A stretch of DNA of 64,000 bases, taken from Chaenocephalus aceratus. Lineage: Eukaryota > Chordata > Actinopteri > Perciformes > Channichthyidae. Shown here one piece after another: positions 37,334-50,196 of the stretch. Each line of letters opens with the position of its first letter. Position 1 is the stretch's first letter. The notes under the pieces were generated by a model, which worked only from the letters and a program-made list of their open reading frames with translations, had not been told where the DNA came from and did not search any database. The stretch is taken from positions 142,501 through 206,500 of the forward strand of contig JAMFTG010000207.1 of NCBI GenBank assembly GCA_023974075.1. Reading direction: 5' to 3'. Made by a program: the position numbers and the translations under genes.

Positions 37334-38480
37334 AAAGAGGGGGCGGCGACCAAAAGAACATTCGGATGACGAGACCAAAACCCAGAGAAAAAAGTGGAGT
37401 GAAACACCATATCTGTTTATATCGATGCCCCAGCGACTGGCATGTGTACATACAAATAATAGGGAGAAAATAGAGAGGAAGGGGCGACCTTTTCGACACC
37501 CTGGCGAAGGCTCTCAATGATTGTATTTTCTTTGTTTTGTATCATCAGACGTTCCATGCAGTTAAAAGTAAACGATGCATCCCTCTTTACGACTTCTTAC
37601 ACAATGCTCCCGCTTGTCAGTGTCCTCACGGCGAGTGCGTCGTTCCACCCTCACCGCGGGATTATCGTTATTATGTAATCGCCTGTTTCCATGCCCGAGC
37701 GTTCGACGACAGCAGCCGTTTATTAGCCCGGCCATGTGTGCGGCAGGCGCTGAGGCTTTCCAGCTAGCTGACATGGGGTCTGATAGCTTCAGGTACATGT
37801 TCCGGGAGGTTCCTCTCCATTTCCAAAGGCTGGATCAGTGTTTCAAACAGACCTGGGGTCAGTGTCAGGATGGATTTGGGGTGTCGCAGTCTTTGAACAG
37901 CACACTGCTAGCAAAGCCTTTTATATCGACACTGGATTTTGTGTATGTTTTGTTCATGTTCAAACAGCGTTGAACGTATCCTGGTGTCGTGTAACCGTTG
38001 CCGGGTGAATGTTAAGGCATGGGAACAGACGACAAAAATCTCTGCTGACGAGACATACATCTCCGTGTTGTTTTTTTATATTGATTTCATTCCTGTCTCA
38101 GATCTGCCTCCATTTTTGAGAAAAATACTTTTGGTTGTCGGTCTGATGTTGTCATGTGTTGTACATAGGTGGGAAAAAAAGAATATTTTACAGAGCTTTT
38201 ATGTAAATATACCCAAAAGGATGTCTTTTTTCAAAATGCAACAGGTATGGCTTTTTTTGTGAACGCTCCTCAGATGAAAAAGCTGTTTTTTTGGTTTCTT
38301 CCTCTGTGGTGCTTTTGGTCCAAAGTTCAGTGATGCTATAATATTGCTTTTTCAAGTCATTTGCTTTCCATGTCCGAAGGCTATTCCAATGGAGACAGTA
38401 ATTACGGCCTTCTCTTTTTTCGTTCCCCCCTTCGTGGCCCGATGCCTCTTCAAACGAGTTTTTCATCGTGCTGCTTTGTC

Positions 38481-38650
38481 ACCACAGAATGTGTCAGAAG
38501 GTTGCATTTTATTGTGGTGCTATGAATTCTGGGAAATGTAGTTTTAGGATTGTGGATTGTATTTGACGACACTGGACTGAAACGGACGTGTTTAACTACC
38601 TAGGACGTGTGTGTGTGTGTGTGTGTGTGCGTGCGTGTGTCACTACCTAG

Positions 38651-38709
<59 letters not shown>

Positions 38710-39177
38710 CCACAGAATGTGTCAGAAGATTACATTTTATTGTGTGGTGCTGTGCATTCTGGGAAATGTAGTTTTAGGATTGTATTTGACGACACTGGAC
38801 TGAAACGGACGTGTTTAACTACCTAGGACGACTGGATGTGTGTGTGTGTGTGTGTGCGTGTGTGTGTGTGTGTGTGTGACCACAGAATGTGTCAGAAGAT
38901 TACATTTTATTGTGTGGTGCTGTGCATTCTGGGAAATGTAGTTTTAGGATTGTATTTGACGACACTGGACTGAAACGGACGTGTTTAACTACCTAGGACG
39001 ACTGGATGTGTGTGTGTGCGCGTGTGCGTGCGTGCGTGTTTGTGTGTGTGTGACCACAGAATGTGTCAGAAGATTGCATTTTATTGTGTTGCTGTGAATT
39101 CTGGGAAATGTAGTTTTAGGATTGTATTTGACGACACTGGACTGAAACGGCCGTGTTTAACTACCTAGGACGACTGG

Positions 39178-39229
<52 letters not shown>

Positions 39230-39235
39230 ACGCGC
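38481..39235 (+). repeat. about 170-230-bp tandem duplication, four copies, each ending in TG repeats
   Basis: Copies start at 38481, 38709, 38879 and 39053 with ACCACAGAATGTGTCAGAAG. Each contains ATTCTGGGAAATGTAGTTTT, ACGACACTGGACTGAAACGG and ACTACCTAGGACG, and ends in (TG)n of varying length and purity. The block lies in the predicted 3' UTR. Confidence 0.9.
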
Positions 39236-39262
39236 CTGAGTGTGTGCACATTAAGATTTCAG

Positions 39263-39268
39263 AATAAA
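39263..39268 (+). terminator. ncam2: proximal poly(A) signal AATAAA
   Basis: AATAAA in AGAATAAAGAGTCC, about 30 bp after the last TG tract of the duplicated block. A possible alternative 3' end. Confidence 0.4.
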
Positions 39269-39870
39269 GAGTCCCGGTTTCCCGTCATAAGCTAAATTAA
39301 AGAATCAATACCTTGCTATTCTGGACGTTATGTTGTTCTAATGTATTCCTTGTTTTATTATGTATTTATTTTAGTGTATGATGGAGTACACTTTTTGTTT
39401 TCGATGCATCGTGCAAGTCGTACAAGATGCAATGACCAAGTTTCAGAGCGCCGGTAAAACTAGACGGCGTAGTTCTCGACAGTGATGCATTCCCCTCACA
39501 CTCACCGGTTTTTATCTCAGACCTCATACGCTTTCTTGTACCGGCATATCTCCAAAAGACGGTCGTACCACGGAGAGGTTCGCTGCCTGTTACGATGACT
39601 GTACATACGGGAGCACAGTGCCTGGAGGCTATACGATTTGTACATGTTCTTTTGTATTTGAATATGAGTCTTAAGAAACCCCCTCTCTCATCCTCCTCCA
39701 TGTCCTTTTCCTGTAGGGGTAAAACAGGTGTGTGTGAGCTCAGTGTACAGTGTGTGTGTCCCCCCCCCCCCCCCCCCTGCTGAGTGTGCTTTGTGCAGGA
39801 AGTGGGAACTATTGATGTCTCTCTGTACGTACCTGTGGAACACTTGTGACTCCTGTCATTGTCCGCTGTA

Positions 39871-39876
39871 AATAAA
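39871..39876 (+). terminator. ncam2: distal poly(A) signal AATAAA
   Basis: AATAAA in GCTGTAAATAAACATGTCC. A T/GT-rich stretch follows (GTTGCTGTGTGTCGTTTG at 39903-39920), as expected of a cleavage site near 39890. Confidence 0.55.
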
Positions 39877-39895
39877 CATGTCCTGGTAGAAGAGA

Positions 39896-40430
39896 GTGGC
39901 ACGTTGCTGTGTGTCGTTTGATTTCTTTTACATGTCAAAGTATGTGTGTGTCCCATCAAAGGTAATAATGTTCCCTAAAAATGTCTTTAGAAAGCCCTCC
40001 CATTTGTCAAGATGATCCTTGAGACCAAAGTAGATTCGAAGTCACTTTTCTTACTGAGCGTGAGATAAAATTATCGCAATCTCATGGCTGTACGGTGAAG
40101 CAAAGTTAGCTTAGCATAAGGACTGGGTTAGCTTAGCATAAGGACTGGGTTAGCTTAGCATAAGGACTGGGTTAGCCTGATGTTAATCTGTGTTTAGGGA
40201 ACAAATAATGCTTCTGTCGTCTTATTAAGAGCATGAGGTAGTGTTTAGCTATTGCCTCTTGTGGCTAGTATTAGCATAAGTGCATCACGTCTAGAAATAA
40301 GTCACGAGCGTACGTCATAAGTGTGACTGACGGAAAAAACCGAAGGAGAGATGAGGTAGTAGAGAAACGAGTATTACATTAAATACTTCAAATGAGGCAA
40401 TGTGATGCTACGGGGAGGAAAGATACTTAC
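39896..40430. other. sequence downstream of ncam2
   Basis: It holds three tandem copies of a 22-bp unit GTTAGCTTAGCATAAGGACT GG (40105-40176). Nothing else was recognised. Confidence 0.6.
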
Positions 40431-40925
40431 TGGCCGTTTCTCAATCGCGAGGATGCTGGCTTGGTAGTCGCGTACTTCCAAGTCACTTCCTTCAGAAACC
40501 AGTATGCTTCCAAGCCACGGCTACGGAAAACTCTAACGGTTTCAACATAAACTGTACCGAAAGTAAATACCTCACGATGTCTATCTAATTATGAACTTGC
40601 TTTACTTTCAGGAACATATTTTTGGTGATAACAAAGTAACACATGTTCTACGCCACTACACTTACATTTAAATGCGTGCTGCGTCGGTTCAGCCATTCTC
40701 CGCAAGGGTTTTTGAAATTGGTCCGCGTGCAAAGCATTGTGGGGATTTTAAGCACGCGAAGTCTACCCATGTGTAGCCTCGAAATTTCCCCCAAACCAAG
40801 GACGCGGCCTCGGTGGAATTCCGAGTATGCTGGAGATTGAAACAGTCCTTCGGCGGCGCTCGATGACGTAGCATCCTTGAAATATTGGCTTGGAAGCCAG
40901 AATCCTCGAGATTGAGAAACGGCCA
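40431..40925. mobile_element. MITE with about 30-bp inverted ends
   Basis: Left end TGGCCGTTTCTCAATCGCGA then GGATGCTGGCTTGG. The right end reads CCAGAATCCTCGAGATTGAG then AAACGGCCA. About 495 bp with no coding capacity. The superfamily was not assigned. Confidence 0.8.
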
Positions 40926-41001
40926 CTGTGTGAACGTTTCATTGAAATCCTCTGTATTGCCGGCCTTGCTGCAGAAGTACGCTTCTCCACGAAGACGCAA
41001 C

Positions 41002-41340
41002 TTAAAGGTGGGGTAGAGAAACCGGCTCGAGATACACTTTTTGTTATATTCCATGGAATGCTCTTAACGTCCCGATAGCAATGAATATCTGAAGTGCTTT
41101 GAAGCCGTAGCGCTGTAAAAAGCTCGACCAATCATCTGAGCCGGCTAAAGTAACTGGATGGCCTACCTGCCTGTCAGCCTTCCATCGGGGCACAGACTGA
41201 TCTCGTGCCCTCATTGGTCATGTGCGCGTTCGTGTGTTGGGGGAGGGGCTTGTGAGGAAGTGGCAGATTTTGTCCGGTTGTGTATTTTCTAATTCTAGCA
41301 CTCGAGCTGCTTTCTCCAAAATGCCATACCCCACCTTTAA
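41002..41340 (-). mobile_element. TTAA-type MITE (family B), third copy
   Basis: TTAAAGGTGGGG at the left and CCCCACCTTTAA at the right. The interior (CCTACCTGCCTGTCAGCCTT, CCCTCATTGGTCATGTGCGC) matches 27448-27809 in the opposite orientation. Confidence 0.85.
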
Positions 41341-42849
41341 GTATCTTTTCATTAGTTCCCCGTTGAAATCGACACAGTGCTATTTCCATCAAGGTCATTC
41401 CGAAAGCTCCCGTTTCCAATGCTAACGGCGTAGCATCTAAATCTGTCCTCGAAACAGTCGAAGTGCTTTAAGATAACAGCCAGAGACGGAGAAGCTCTGC
41501 TCAAAGGAGGAATTAAAACAATTGTGAGTAGCACGAGGCAGCCCCAGTGTTCCCTGACAAAGCGGCGCCCTCTCTTCTCTCATTTGAAGTCAGCAGATAA
41601 GGTTTCCTCAGACGTCTCCGTCCCACGAGAGCGGAAGCAGCAGGCCTCTGCTAACAAGGGGAACAAACTTCAAGTCGTCTCCCACCGGGGCTCAGAGGGA
41701 GTCTGCACATCAAACGGTCTCATTTGGACGGAGAGGCAGAAGGAGGGCATCGGCCCCGCTGGGAGGGGCGTGGGTCGACCAATCGCATGAAGACACTGTT
41801 GAAGCTTTGTTATTTCTATTTATAATGAAATATTATGAATGTTTTGCACACGATGTTTTAAGTATTATTGTTCAGATTGATGCCGACTATCAATGGATTA
41901 GTATGATGACGTCACACAGGCGTGTTCATGAAGAGGCAAACAATGTATTAACCGCACGATGGAGACCGCAGGGTGGATGAGAAAACGTACCCAACATATA
42001 CGCCGTATGGCTTTGAATCTTTTGTTTGATTACATGTCGCTTGGAAGTCGCTTCTATCCAAAGCCACACATTTCAGTTCGCTTGGTTAGATTTCTTTAAA
42101 TAAGACGGGATATTTAGGTAAATCATTTTGAACTATTGGACCCGGGTACAGAAAACCAGGAGTGCAGGTTGAGGTGCAAAAATACGGATTTTATTGACCC
42201 AATATATGTACAGTTTTAAGATGGCTAATAAAATCAATTCGGTTTTTAAACAAAAAGGTGTAGATATCCACAGACGGCATGTAAGCGCATAAGCAGAACG
42301 TCACAAAAATGGGTGACATCCTGTGTGCTCGTCTGTCCAAGAGCAACGCACATACCCCCCCCCCATCTACACACTGCAGGAATGTATAGCACGACTGGTC
42401 AGTCCATTATTGCATGCAGGGGGAAGAGGCTCGAAAAAGGGGTGGCTTCAATGGAGTGGCCTCTTCCAACACCCCTCAGGGTTTGAGAGGAATGGCGTAG
42501 TCCAATTAGCTGACACGTCTATAAAGGCAGGTGTTTCCCATCGGCTCAGCCTTCGGCCAGGAGCAAGGTGAGCTGGAAGACATGACGATAGGATTACACA
42601 CAACACAAATCACAATAGATATTTTAATCAATGTGTAATGTAAACAAAATCATAACCTTTACGATGTGTGTTCGGTTGTGAGGCGTGTAGCCCTCACAAC
42701 CAGAATCAGGAAGTGTTGCAAATGCTCAAAGGTTTTCTGTTTTCTGATGTTAGTCGGTGAAGTTTTAATAAACACGTGTTTCATCTGAGATACAACTCAA
42801 AATAAGATGATTTGACTCAACAGGATGATGCCTTGTCTAAAGACCTGAA
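41341..42849. other. intergenic sequence, no clear feature
   Basis: 42140-42570 has the look of an old dispersed repeat (CCCGGGTACAGAAAACCAGG start), but I could not identify ends. No exon was seen. Confidence 0.4.
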
Positions 42850-43060
42850 GTGGGCGGACTTCCTGTTGTAACAGGAAGTCAGGGTCATTTAAAGACGTGT
42901 AGTATTTTGGATCCTGTTGTATTTTTATTTAATTTATCCAGAATATTTGATATTGGTTTTTTTATATTTTTTATATTTGATATAATATTTTTCATTTTTT
43001 AATTTGTTAGTTCTCTTTTACCACTTTTTAAAGTATTTTAATTAACACACACACACACAC
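42850..43060 (+). repeat. AT-rich repeat, left copy of an inverted pair
   Basis: Runs from GTGGGCGGACTTCCTGTTGT through an AT-rich core to (CA)n. It is about 95% identical to the reverse complement of 48355-48624, apart from an 11-bp indel. Confidence 0.85.
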
Positions 43061-43100
43061 ACCACGCGCACACACACACGTCAGCAAACAGTGAAGATAG

Positions 43101-43988
43101 CAGTGACGTGCGGTGAGGTTCGTGGCTGGTGAGGCGCGGACTCTTTCAGTCAGATTTACAAATATTATATTTTGACCTTAATTGAAATGTTCGGTTATTT
43201 TCAAAAGCTTTTTTAGTCTGATGCTTCGATTCATTTTAAACAGACCGTTCAACAAAAGGATACCCAACATCTAAATATTGGATTGTTCTTTCTTAGTAAG
43301 ATCCCGTGTTCATTTTACAATGGTGGTCTTCCCTTGACTTGAAGATGAAGTCCATGCTCTCCTTCTGGACAACAATCTCCATTACTGTTTTGTAAAAGTC
43401 CTCCTTATCTTCCTCTAGTTTCAAAACAAAAGTCTAGTTTGTTGTTTGCGTCTCCCGTCTCTGCGTAGAATAACAGTAGCAACAAGAACCTGTGGGCTCA
43501 CTTGCGCCCCCTGCAGTGCGGCAGAGGTTATGGCTGCCTCTCCAGGTGTTTTTTTCATTGCCGTGGTATGATGAGACCAGCGGGCCTAAATATCATATAT
43601 ACGTGAAATAAGTTCTTTAGAGACTATGGATGGCGAGGATACATGTAATAAAGGGATCTACAAACATTACATTGGTGACATACAGTGAGATGGTGCAGCT
43701 GAGGGCCGCTTTCCAGACAGTTTCTGTGGGTTTACGAGAGGCAGAGCTCGTCCCTGCCTCACTCCTCATCGCTACCCGTAGTTGTAGCGGAGCTCGGCCA
43801 ATTTTCTGATTTTGACTATAAAAAGCGATTGGAATCAAACATAAATCACACTTACAACACAGATCAGTGGAGACATTTTATTATTATTACTATTTCGTTT
43901 TTCTTTAGTTGTTTTTCTGGTGCATTGGAGTATGACAGGTGAGGCTGGTGAGGCTGCCTCCCCTGCCTCCCCTGACTGCACGTCGCTG
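43101..43988. mobile_element. hAT element, non-autonomous, with 8-bp target duplication
   Basis: Left end CAGTGACGTGCGGTGAGGTT; right end CCCCTGACTGCACGTCGCTG. Flanks are GAAGATAG (43093-43100) and GAAGATAA (43989-43996), 7 of 8 identical. About 890 bp; no transposase domain recognised. Confidence 0.85.
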
Positions 43989-44311
43989 GAAGATAAGCCT
44001 TCAGGTAATATTCCTCCTCTAATCTTCCCGTTTGCAGAAGCCTCCCGTGATACTGTTCCCTGACAGCACCTTCATCCGAAGTAGAAGAAGAAGTTTGGGA
44101 AGAGGCCTCCCTGCCATTGTGGAAGTGTCCATGCATGCACTTAAATGACTCCTTGCTTGCAGAATTCCTAAGTGAGTCCCACTAAAAACCTTTGCCTACA
44201 TGCAAGGCAGCGGAGCGTCTTCCAACTCAAACCTCACGAGCAAATCCGGCTGAGAGCTTTTTTGGAAAGCTTCCACTTCCTTAATCTGCTGATTTCAGAC
44301 TCTCCCAGCAG

Positions 44312-44492
<181 letters not shown>

Positions 44493-44505
44493 AAAGCTTC
44501 ACCAG

Positions 44506-44760
44506 AGTTCCATATTACTTTATTTTTCAGAGTGTGGTGTTTTCGTGGCAACTTAACAAAGGTCTGGCAACAACAACAACAAAACGCAGCGCCATATCGG
44601 CACTAGTCTTCAAATCCTCCACAGGGTCCCTTTAAGATGGAGGATCATGAGATTTCACTCCCCGTTCTGCTTCAGTCCCTGCACACAAACACGGTGCCCT
44701 TACGTGCACTCTTCAACTCGAAGTAGGATTTATCTGATGGATACCAATCTTCCCTTAAAT
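44506..44760 (+). repeat. 255-bp dispersed duplicate, copy 2
   Basis: Same orientation as 34205-34459 and almost identical. It follows a (GT)n tract by 15 bp. Confidence 0.9.
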
Positions 44761-44797
44761 TACCCACCATGTCTGATGGGGAGGTTGTACTGTACAT

Positions 44798-45257
44798 CAG
44801 GGGTGTCCAAACTACGGCCCGGGGGCCATTTTGAATCGGCAAATTAAAAAAATAGAATGCATTATGGCCCTCAAATGAAACTTCTTAAATATAGATGTAA
44901 ACAGATATATTAGATTAGTAGTATTCATGTGTTACTAAGCCCACTTTTCAAATAACTTCAGTCGATTAAAGCTGAAAGTTGATAAGAAAAATGCTCAATA
45001 ACTTATTTTCATAACAAGCTTGAAATACACCCTTCATGTTTCCTCTTATCAGCGATCTGAGGCTTCTGATTTAAGGAATGCGCTGCTCCCAAAGTAATTG
45101 AGACCCTATGGAGAGCCGTGATGTACGCTGATGAAGCATCATTTACTTACTTCTAACTGAACTGATGAAGCAATATGTCTCCCCTCGAGTGAGTGGCCCA
45201 GACCTTCGTAGATGTTTCTGTTTGTGGCCCTCTGTGAAAAAAGGTTGGACACCCCTG
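44798..45257. mobile_element. hAT-type MITE (CAGGGGTGTCCAAAC ends)
   Basis: Left end CAGGGGTGTCCAAACTACGG followed by CCCGGGGGCCATTTTG; right end GGTTGGACACCCCTG, preceded by TTTGTGGCCCTCTGTGAAAA. About 460 bp. The 8-bp flanks do not match well. Confidence 0.8.
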
Positions 45258-46084
45258 TTGTCGTTAGTTAGTTTAGTCAATTTATTGAACATGTCAGAAA
45301 CAAAAAAATATAACAATAATATATATATATATATTCTCTTTTTTTCTTTTTTTCACTCGGATTAATAATTATAACAAAGTACCAAAAAAAATAATAAATA
45401 CAAACAAAAAAAATAATAATAATAATTTTCAGATAGTCTCTGTTCATGTTCAACAGGGGCAAAAAGAAGCTTAAAAAACTGTTCTGGTCCTACCCCCTCT
45501 AACATATATTTTTCTTATATGGTCATCGTCATCAGCGACATGTACATTAAGCTATATATATTGCATGAGTCTGGATATTTTGCACGTTGTATGCAAGCTA
45601 ATATGTAAAGTAGATGCTAAAAGCAGAGCAGCTCCATCAAGGTTAGCCTGCAGAGGAGTTGAAGCGTGCCTCAAAACGACTTCTCAGCAGAGTTTCCTGT
45701 CGGTGCTTTTAACATTAAGGTTTTAGTTCAGCGAAAGAAGCATCACTTAGCGTTTCAGCCTCGCGTCCTGGTTAATTCGGAGCTACAGCTGAATGTGCCG
45801 TACCCTCCTCCTGCCTTCACATCTGTCAAACTCAATATAACCTTATTAGCCGGCAGGAGAGGAGAGGCTGGCCGAGCATCCTTAATATAATCAAGAAGTA
45901 GCTGACTGATGTTTTATAAATCAGTGTCACACGCTTCTTAAATTGGCTTTCAGGGGGAACACAGCGCTGCACAACATGGAGCAGACACAGATTCAAATTC
46001 AAAAGATTCAACGGTTTTTAGAGTCGTATGCAGATTCTGCTCCTCCAACAGTGCAACATATATAATCACATACTAATATGATAC
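45258..46084. other. intergenic, AT-rich stretch and unclassified sequence
   Basis: 45270-45500 is AT-rich with TTTATTGAACATGTCAG and an (AT)n tract, probably a retroposon 3' end. The rest has no recognised feature. Confidence 0.45.
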
Positions 46085-46780
46085 GGATAGATGGATGGAT
46101 GGATGGATAGATAGATATATAGATGGACGGACGGATGGATGGATGGATAGATGGATGGATGGATGGATGGATAGATGGATGGATAGATGGATAGATGGAT
46201 GGATGGATGGGTAGGTAGATGGATGGATAGATAGATGGATGGATGGATGGATGGATAGATGGATGGGTAGGTAGATAGATGGATGGATGGATGGACAGAT
46301 GGATGGGTAGGTAGATGGATGGATGGATGGATGGATGGATGGATAGATAGATGGAAAGATGGATGGATAGATGGATGGATGGATGGATGGATGGATGGAT
46401 AGATGGATAGATAGATGGATGGATATATAGATGGATGGATGGATGGATAGATATAGATGGATGGATAGATGGATGGAAAGATGGACGGACGGACGGACGG
46501 ATGGACGGACGGACGGACGGACGGACGGATGGATATATGGATGGATGGATGGATGGACGGACGGACGGACGGATGAATAGATATGTGGATAGATGGATGG
46601 ATGGATGGATGGATGGATAGATGGATGGATGGATGGATGGATGGATGGATAGATATATAGATGGATGGATGGATGGATATATAGATGGATGGATGGATAA
46701 ATAGATATATGGATGGATGGATGGATATATGGATGGATGGATGGATGGATGGATGGATAGATGGATGGATGGACAGATAG
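46085..46780. repeat. (GGAT)n/(GATA)/(GGAC)n tetranucleotide array
   Basis: About 700 bp of GGAT units mixed with GATA and blocks of GGAC (46486-46530, 46555-46573). On the opposite strand it gives Ser/Ile/His/Pro-repeat frames with no coding meaning. Confidence 0.97.
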
Positions 46781-47803
46781 ACACTTAACAGAGCTCAGGT
46801 GTTTAGCTGTGGAATACAACGAAACGCCTCTATTTTTATTATTAAAAGCAACTAAACATGAAGCGATTAAAGCGGCTCCTGCTGTCTCTGAACTCTGGAG
46901 GGACCGGAGACACGTTTCAGATGAACAATGAGCACTTGACAACACCGGCCTAAATTACCTCCGCTTGTAACTCTTTCAAAGCGATGCAGTGCCTTAACAG
47001 AGGAACGCATGAGGTGTCTTTTGATATTCACAGATAAAGACATTAGGCTGAGAATCTTGAAGAAGTCACGTCCGCCGGTCGCTTTATCCGTGTGCTGTGA
47101 TTTCATTACAAAGCTCACAGCTACAGGAGAGTAATTGAGTCGGTGCATGTTCAGCCGAGCTGTGAAATACCTTTTTGTGCCGGATGAAAGGACACTTCCT
47201 CGTGCAATAAAGACGTTTCTGTGAGCTAGTTTCATATCTTTGCTCGCTGGAATCAAATCACAATAAATGGATTTATGCCAGCAATTAAGTAATACACAGT
47301 TATATCTAAATAATTCATCGCCGGGCTATTATTTCTCACCTGAATGCAGCCGGTGATGTATGTTCGATTCAGATTTCACTGCAGGCATGCTTCGTCAGGA
47401 ATACAGATTACCTCCCCTTTCAGAGGAAAAGAGAATATTTACTACCCATTTTAATAACACTACTTATCTATGGGGTTTCTCCTCTTTCCTCCAGTTCAAA
47501 TGAAGTAGAGAAAAGGCCTGCCGCTGGCTGAGTTTAAAGTAAAGATTCCCACTCGGATAATCCCTCACAGCGAGGCTTCATCAAATAATGATGCTTGGTG
47601 TAATGTAGTCTAAATGTTGTAACGACTTTGCTTTTGAAGAAGCAGTTGTGGGAAACATATTGAGCAACAAGAGTTGGATACACATTTGCATAATTAAAAC
47701 AGAACCAAGATGGCTTTGCGTTGTTTGGGCTACTCTACTGTTTGACAGCTTGAAACTGGAGTCGTTTTCATGCTTATTTATGTAGAAATACATCAGTGTA
47801 GAT
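46781..47803. other. intergenic sequence, possible conserved non-coding stretch
   Basis: No exon was seen. 47180-47450 is repeat-free and rich in ATTA/TAAT motifs. Confidence 0.4.
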
Positions 47804-48155
47804 CAGTGTTTCTCAAACCTTTTCACACCAAGGACTTAACCAATAAAAAAAACACTCGCGGACCACCTAACTCCACAAATATCCAAAAACACATCGTTTT
47901 TCTAGAACAGATTACAAATCGCCTGGAAATGGTACAAACAAGTGGAAACATGTGTGACGAAGGTGTTGCGCTGGGCTATATCGTGCAATCGAAAGTGAAA
48001 CTTCAGCTCGCTCCGTTGCAGAGATATTTCCGCGAGACTGCGGAAAACTTAAATGTATTTATTTCAAATGTGAAATTTTACCAATATACTCACGGACCAC
48101 TAGGGGGTGCTCACGGACCACCAGAGGTCCGCGGACCACACTTTGAGAAGCACTG
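47804..48155. mobile_element. hAT-type MITE (CAGTGTTTCTCAAA ends)
   Basis: Left end CAGTGTTTCTCAAACCTTTT; right end GGACCACACTTTGAGAAGCA CTG. The subterminal CGGACCAC blocks are repeated (47859, 48092, 48113, 48133). About 350 bp. Flanks share only GTAGA. Confidence 0.8.
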
Positions 48156-48349
48156 GTAGAGTCTAGGAAACTGTAGTTAATTACGTTGTTAAGTTTTGAA
48201 TATGTTGAGGGACTGTTGCAAGAACCAAGCAGCTCATAAACCGAGTTGAAAACAAGAAGAAGATGTTTACAAAAGTGAAAATAAATGTTGTCTATTGTTT
48301 TTATGAGATGTTGATATGAAACTATGATGGGTCAGTTTGAAGCTCTGGA

Positions 48350-48354
<5 letters not shown>

Positions 48355-48417
<63 letters not shown>

Positions 48418-48624
48418 TAATTAAAATACTTTAAAAAGTGGTAAAAGAGAACTAACAATTCAAATTGAAATTAAAAAATGAAAAATATTATATCAAATAT
48501 AAAAAATATAAACAAAACAATATCAAATATTCTGGATAAATTAAATAAAAATACAACAGGATCCAAAATACTACACGTCTTTAAATGACCCTGACTTCCT
48601 GTTACAACATGAAGTCCCGCCCAT
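48355..48624 (-). repeat. AT-rich repeat with (TG)n, right copy of an inverted pair
   Basis: (TG)n at 48355-48417, then the reverse complement of 42850-43040, ending TGAAGTCCCGCCCATTCC. Confidence 0.85.
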
Positions 48625-49254
48625 TCCAGGAAGCATGCTCCTTTTGACAAGCTGCTCAGTGTGACTTCAAAACAAACCGGTAAACTATATTAAATATATT
48701 TGCCCATCTTAATATACCGTGTGCAACCTTAACTATGACCCTAGGTGTTAGCTTGCTATCTTAAAGAGAGCTAGTGGATACAAAGACAGTTTATTTAACA
48801 TTCATTCAAAACATGAGATGAGTTGGACTGTCTTTGATGTGAAGACAGTTTCAGACTTGTTTGAACATTACATAAGCCACGAAGCTCGATTAAAGACGGC
48901 TAATATCAGCTCATCAGTGCTTCTTAGGATTAATGAGCAGAGAAAACGTTACAAGTTATTATTTGTTCTCAGACTAAACGGCCTCGATAATTGATGATTA
49001 CGCTTAGTGACAGTGTTTGGAGATAATCCGATGTACTCAGATTTGATCAAAGGAAAGACATTTTTAATTATATTCAAAATGTCTGCTAGGAGAAGCCTGC
49101 CGTCTCCAGATACCAGAGAAATCCTCCCTGACTGCAGACGACAGGATGCAAGCAAGCTGCCAAAGGTATTTAATACGACTAACATCAAGTCAAATCTCTT
49201 CCAATGTGGGATTTGGAGACATATCCATTGTGTTGGTCTGATATATTCCTGTTG
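48625..49254. other. intergenic sequence, no clear feature
   Basis: No exon or repeat was recognised until the array flank at 49205. Confidence 0.5.
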
Positions 49255-50155
49255 AGATAGATAGATAGATAGATGGAGAGATAGATGGAGAGATAGATGG
49301 ATGGATGGATGGATGGAGAGATGGATGCATAGATGGATGGAGAGATAGATGGATGCATAGATGGATGGATGGATGGATAGATGGATGGATGGATAGATGG
49401 ATGGATGGAGAGATGGATGGATAGATGATGGATGGATAGATGGATGGATGGATGGATAGATGGATGGATGGATGCAGAGATAGATGGATGGATAGATGGA
49501 TGGATGGATGGAGAGATGGATGGAGAGATAGATGGATGGATGGATGGAGAGATGGATGGAGAGATAGATGGATGGATGGATGGATGGAGAGATGGATGGA
49601 TGGAGAGATGGATGGATGGATGGATGGATAGATGGATGGAGAGATAGATAGATGGATGGATGGATAGATGGATGGAGAGATAGATGGATGGATAGATGGA
49701 TGGATGGATGGATGGTTAGATGGATAGATGGATGGATATATGGATGGATGGATAGATGGATGGATATATGGATGGATAGATGGATGGATGGAGAGATAGA
49801 TGGATGGATATATGGATGGATGGATATATGGATGGATATATGGATGGATGGATATATGGATGGATAGATGGATGGATGGATGGATGGATGGAGAGATAGA
49901 TGGATGGATATATGGATGGATGGATATATGGATGGATATATGGATGGATGGATATATGGATGGATAGATGGATGGATGGATGATGGATGGATAGATAGAT
50001 GGATGGATGGATGGATGGTTAGATAGATGGATGGATGGATAGATGGATGGATGGTTACATGGATGGATGGATGGATGGATGGAGAGATAGATGGATGGAT
50101 GGATAGATGGTTAGATAGAGAGATGGATAGATGGATGGATGGATAGATGGAGAGA
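49255..50155. repeat. (GATG)n/(GATA)/(GAGA) tetranucleotide array
   Basis: About 900 bp of GGAT with GATA, GAGA and TATA interruptions. It is bounded on both sides by copies of the same short flank (ATTTGGAG[G]ACATATCCAT and TATTCCTG), at about 49209-49252 and 50154-50207. Confidence 0.97.
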
Positions 50156-50196
50156 TTTGGAGGACATATCCATTGTGTTTGTAGTCAGAATGTCAG

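Larger units (their letters stand above)
37334..39895 (+). other. ncam2: ncam2 3' UTR
   Basis: Inferred from the stop codon to just after the distal AATAAA at 39871. It is T-rich, has no introns that I can see, and contains a tandem duplication with TG repeats (38481-39235) and a poly-C run (39760-39777). The 3' end is inferred, not observed; a proximal end near 39285 is possible. Confidence 0.6.

Noticed and set aside
39366..39959. 197-codon open frame on the minus strand opposite the ncam2 3' end
   Set aside because: No recognisable domain; it includes translated poly-G/C and CA repeats (GGGGGG, HTHT), so it is probably chance.
42140..42570. Possible solo LTR
   Set aside because: No TG...CA ends, no target duplication and no primer-binding site could be found.
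46085..46780. Bkm-type (GATA/GACA) sex-chromosome satellite
   Set aside because: The main unit is GGAT, with GATA and GGAC only as variants; a link to a sex chromosome cannot be supported.
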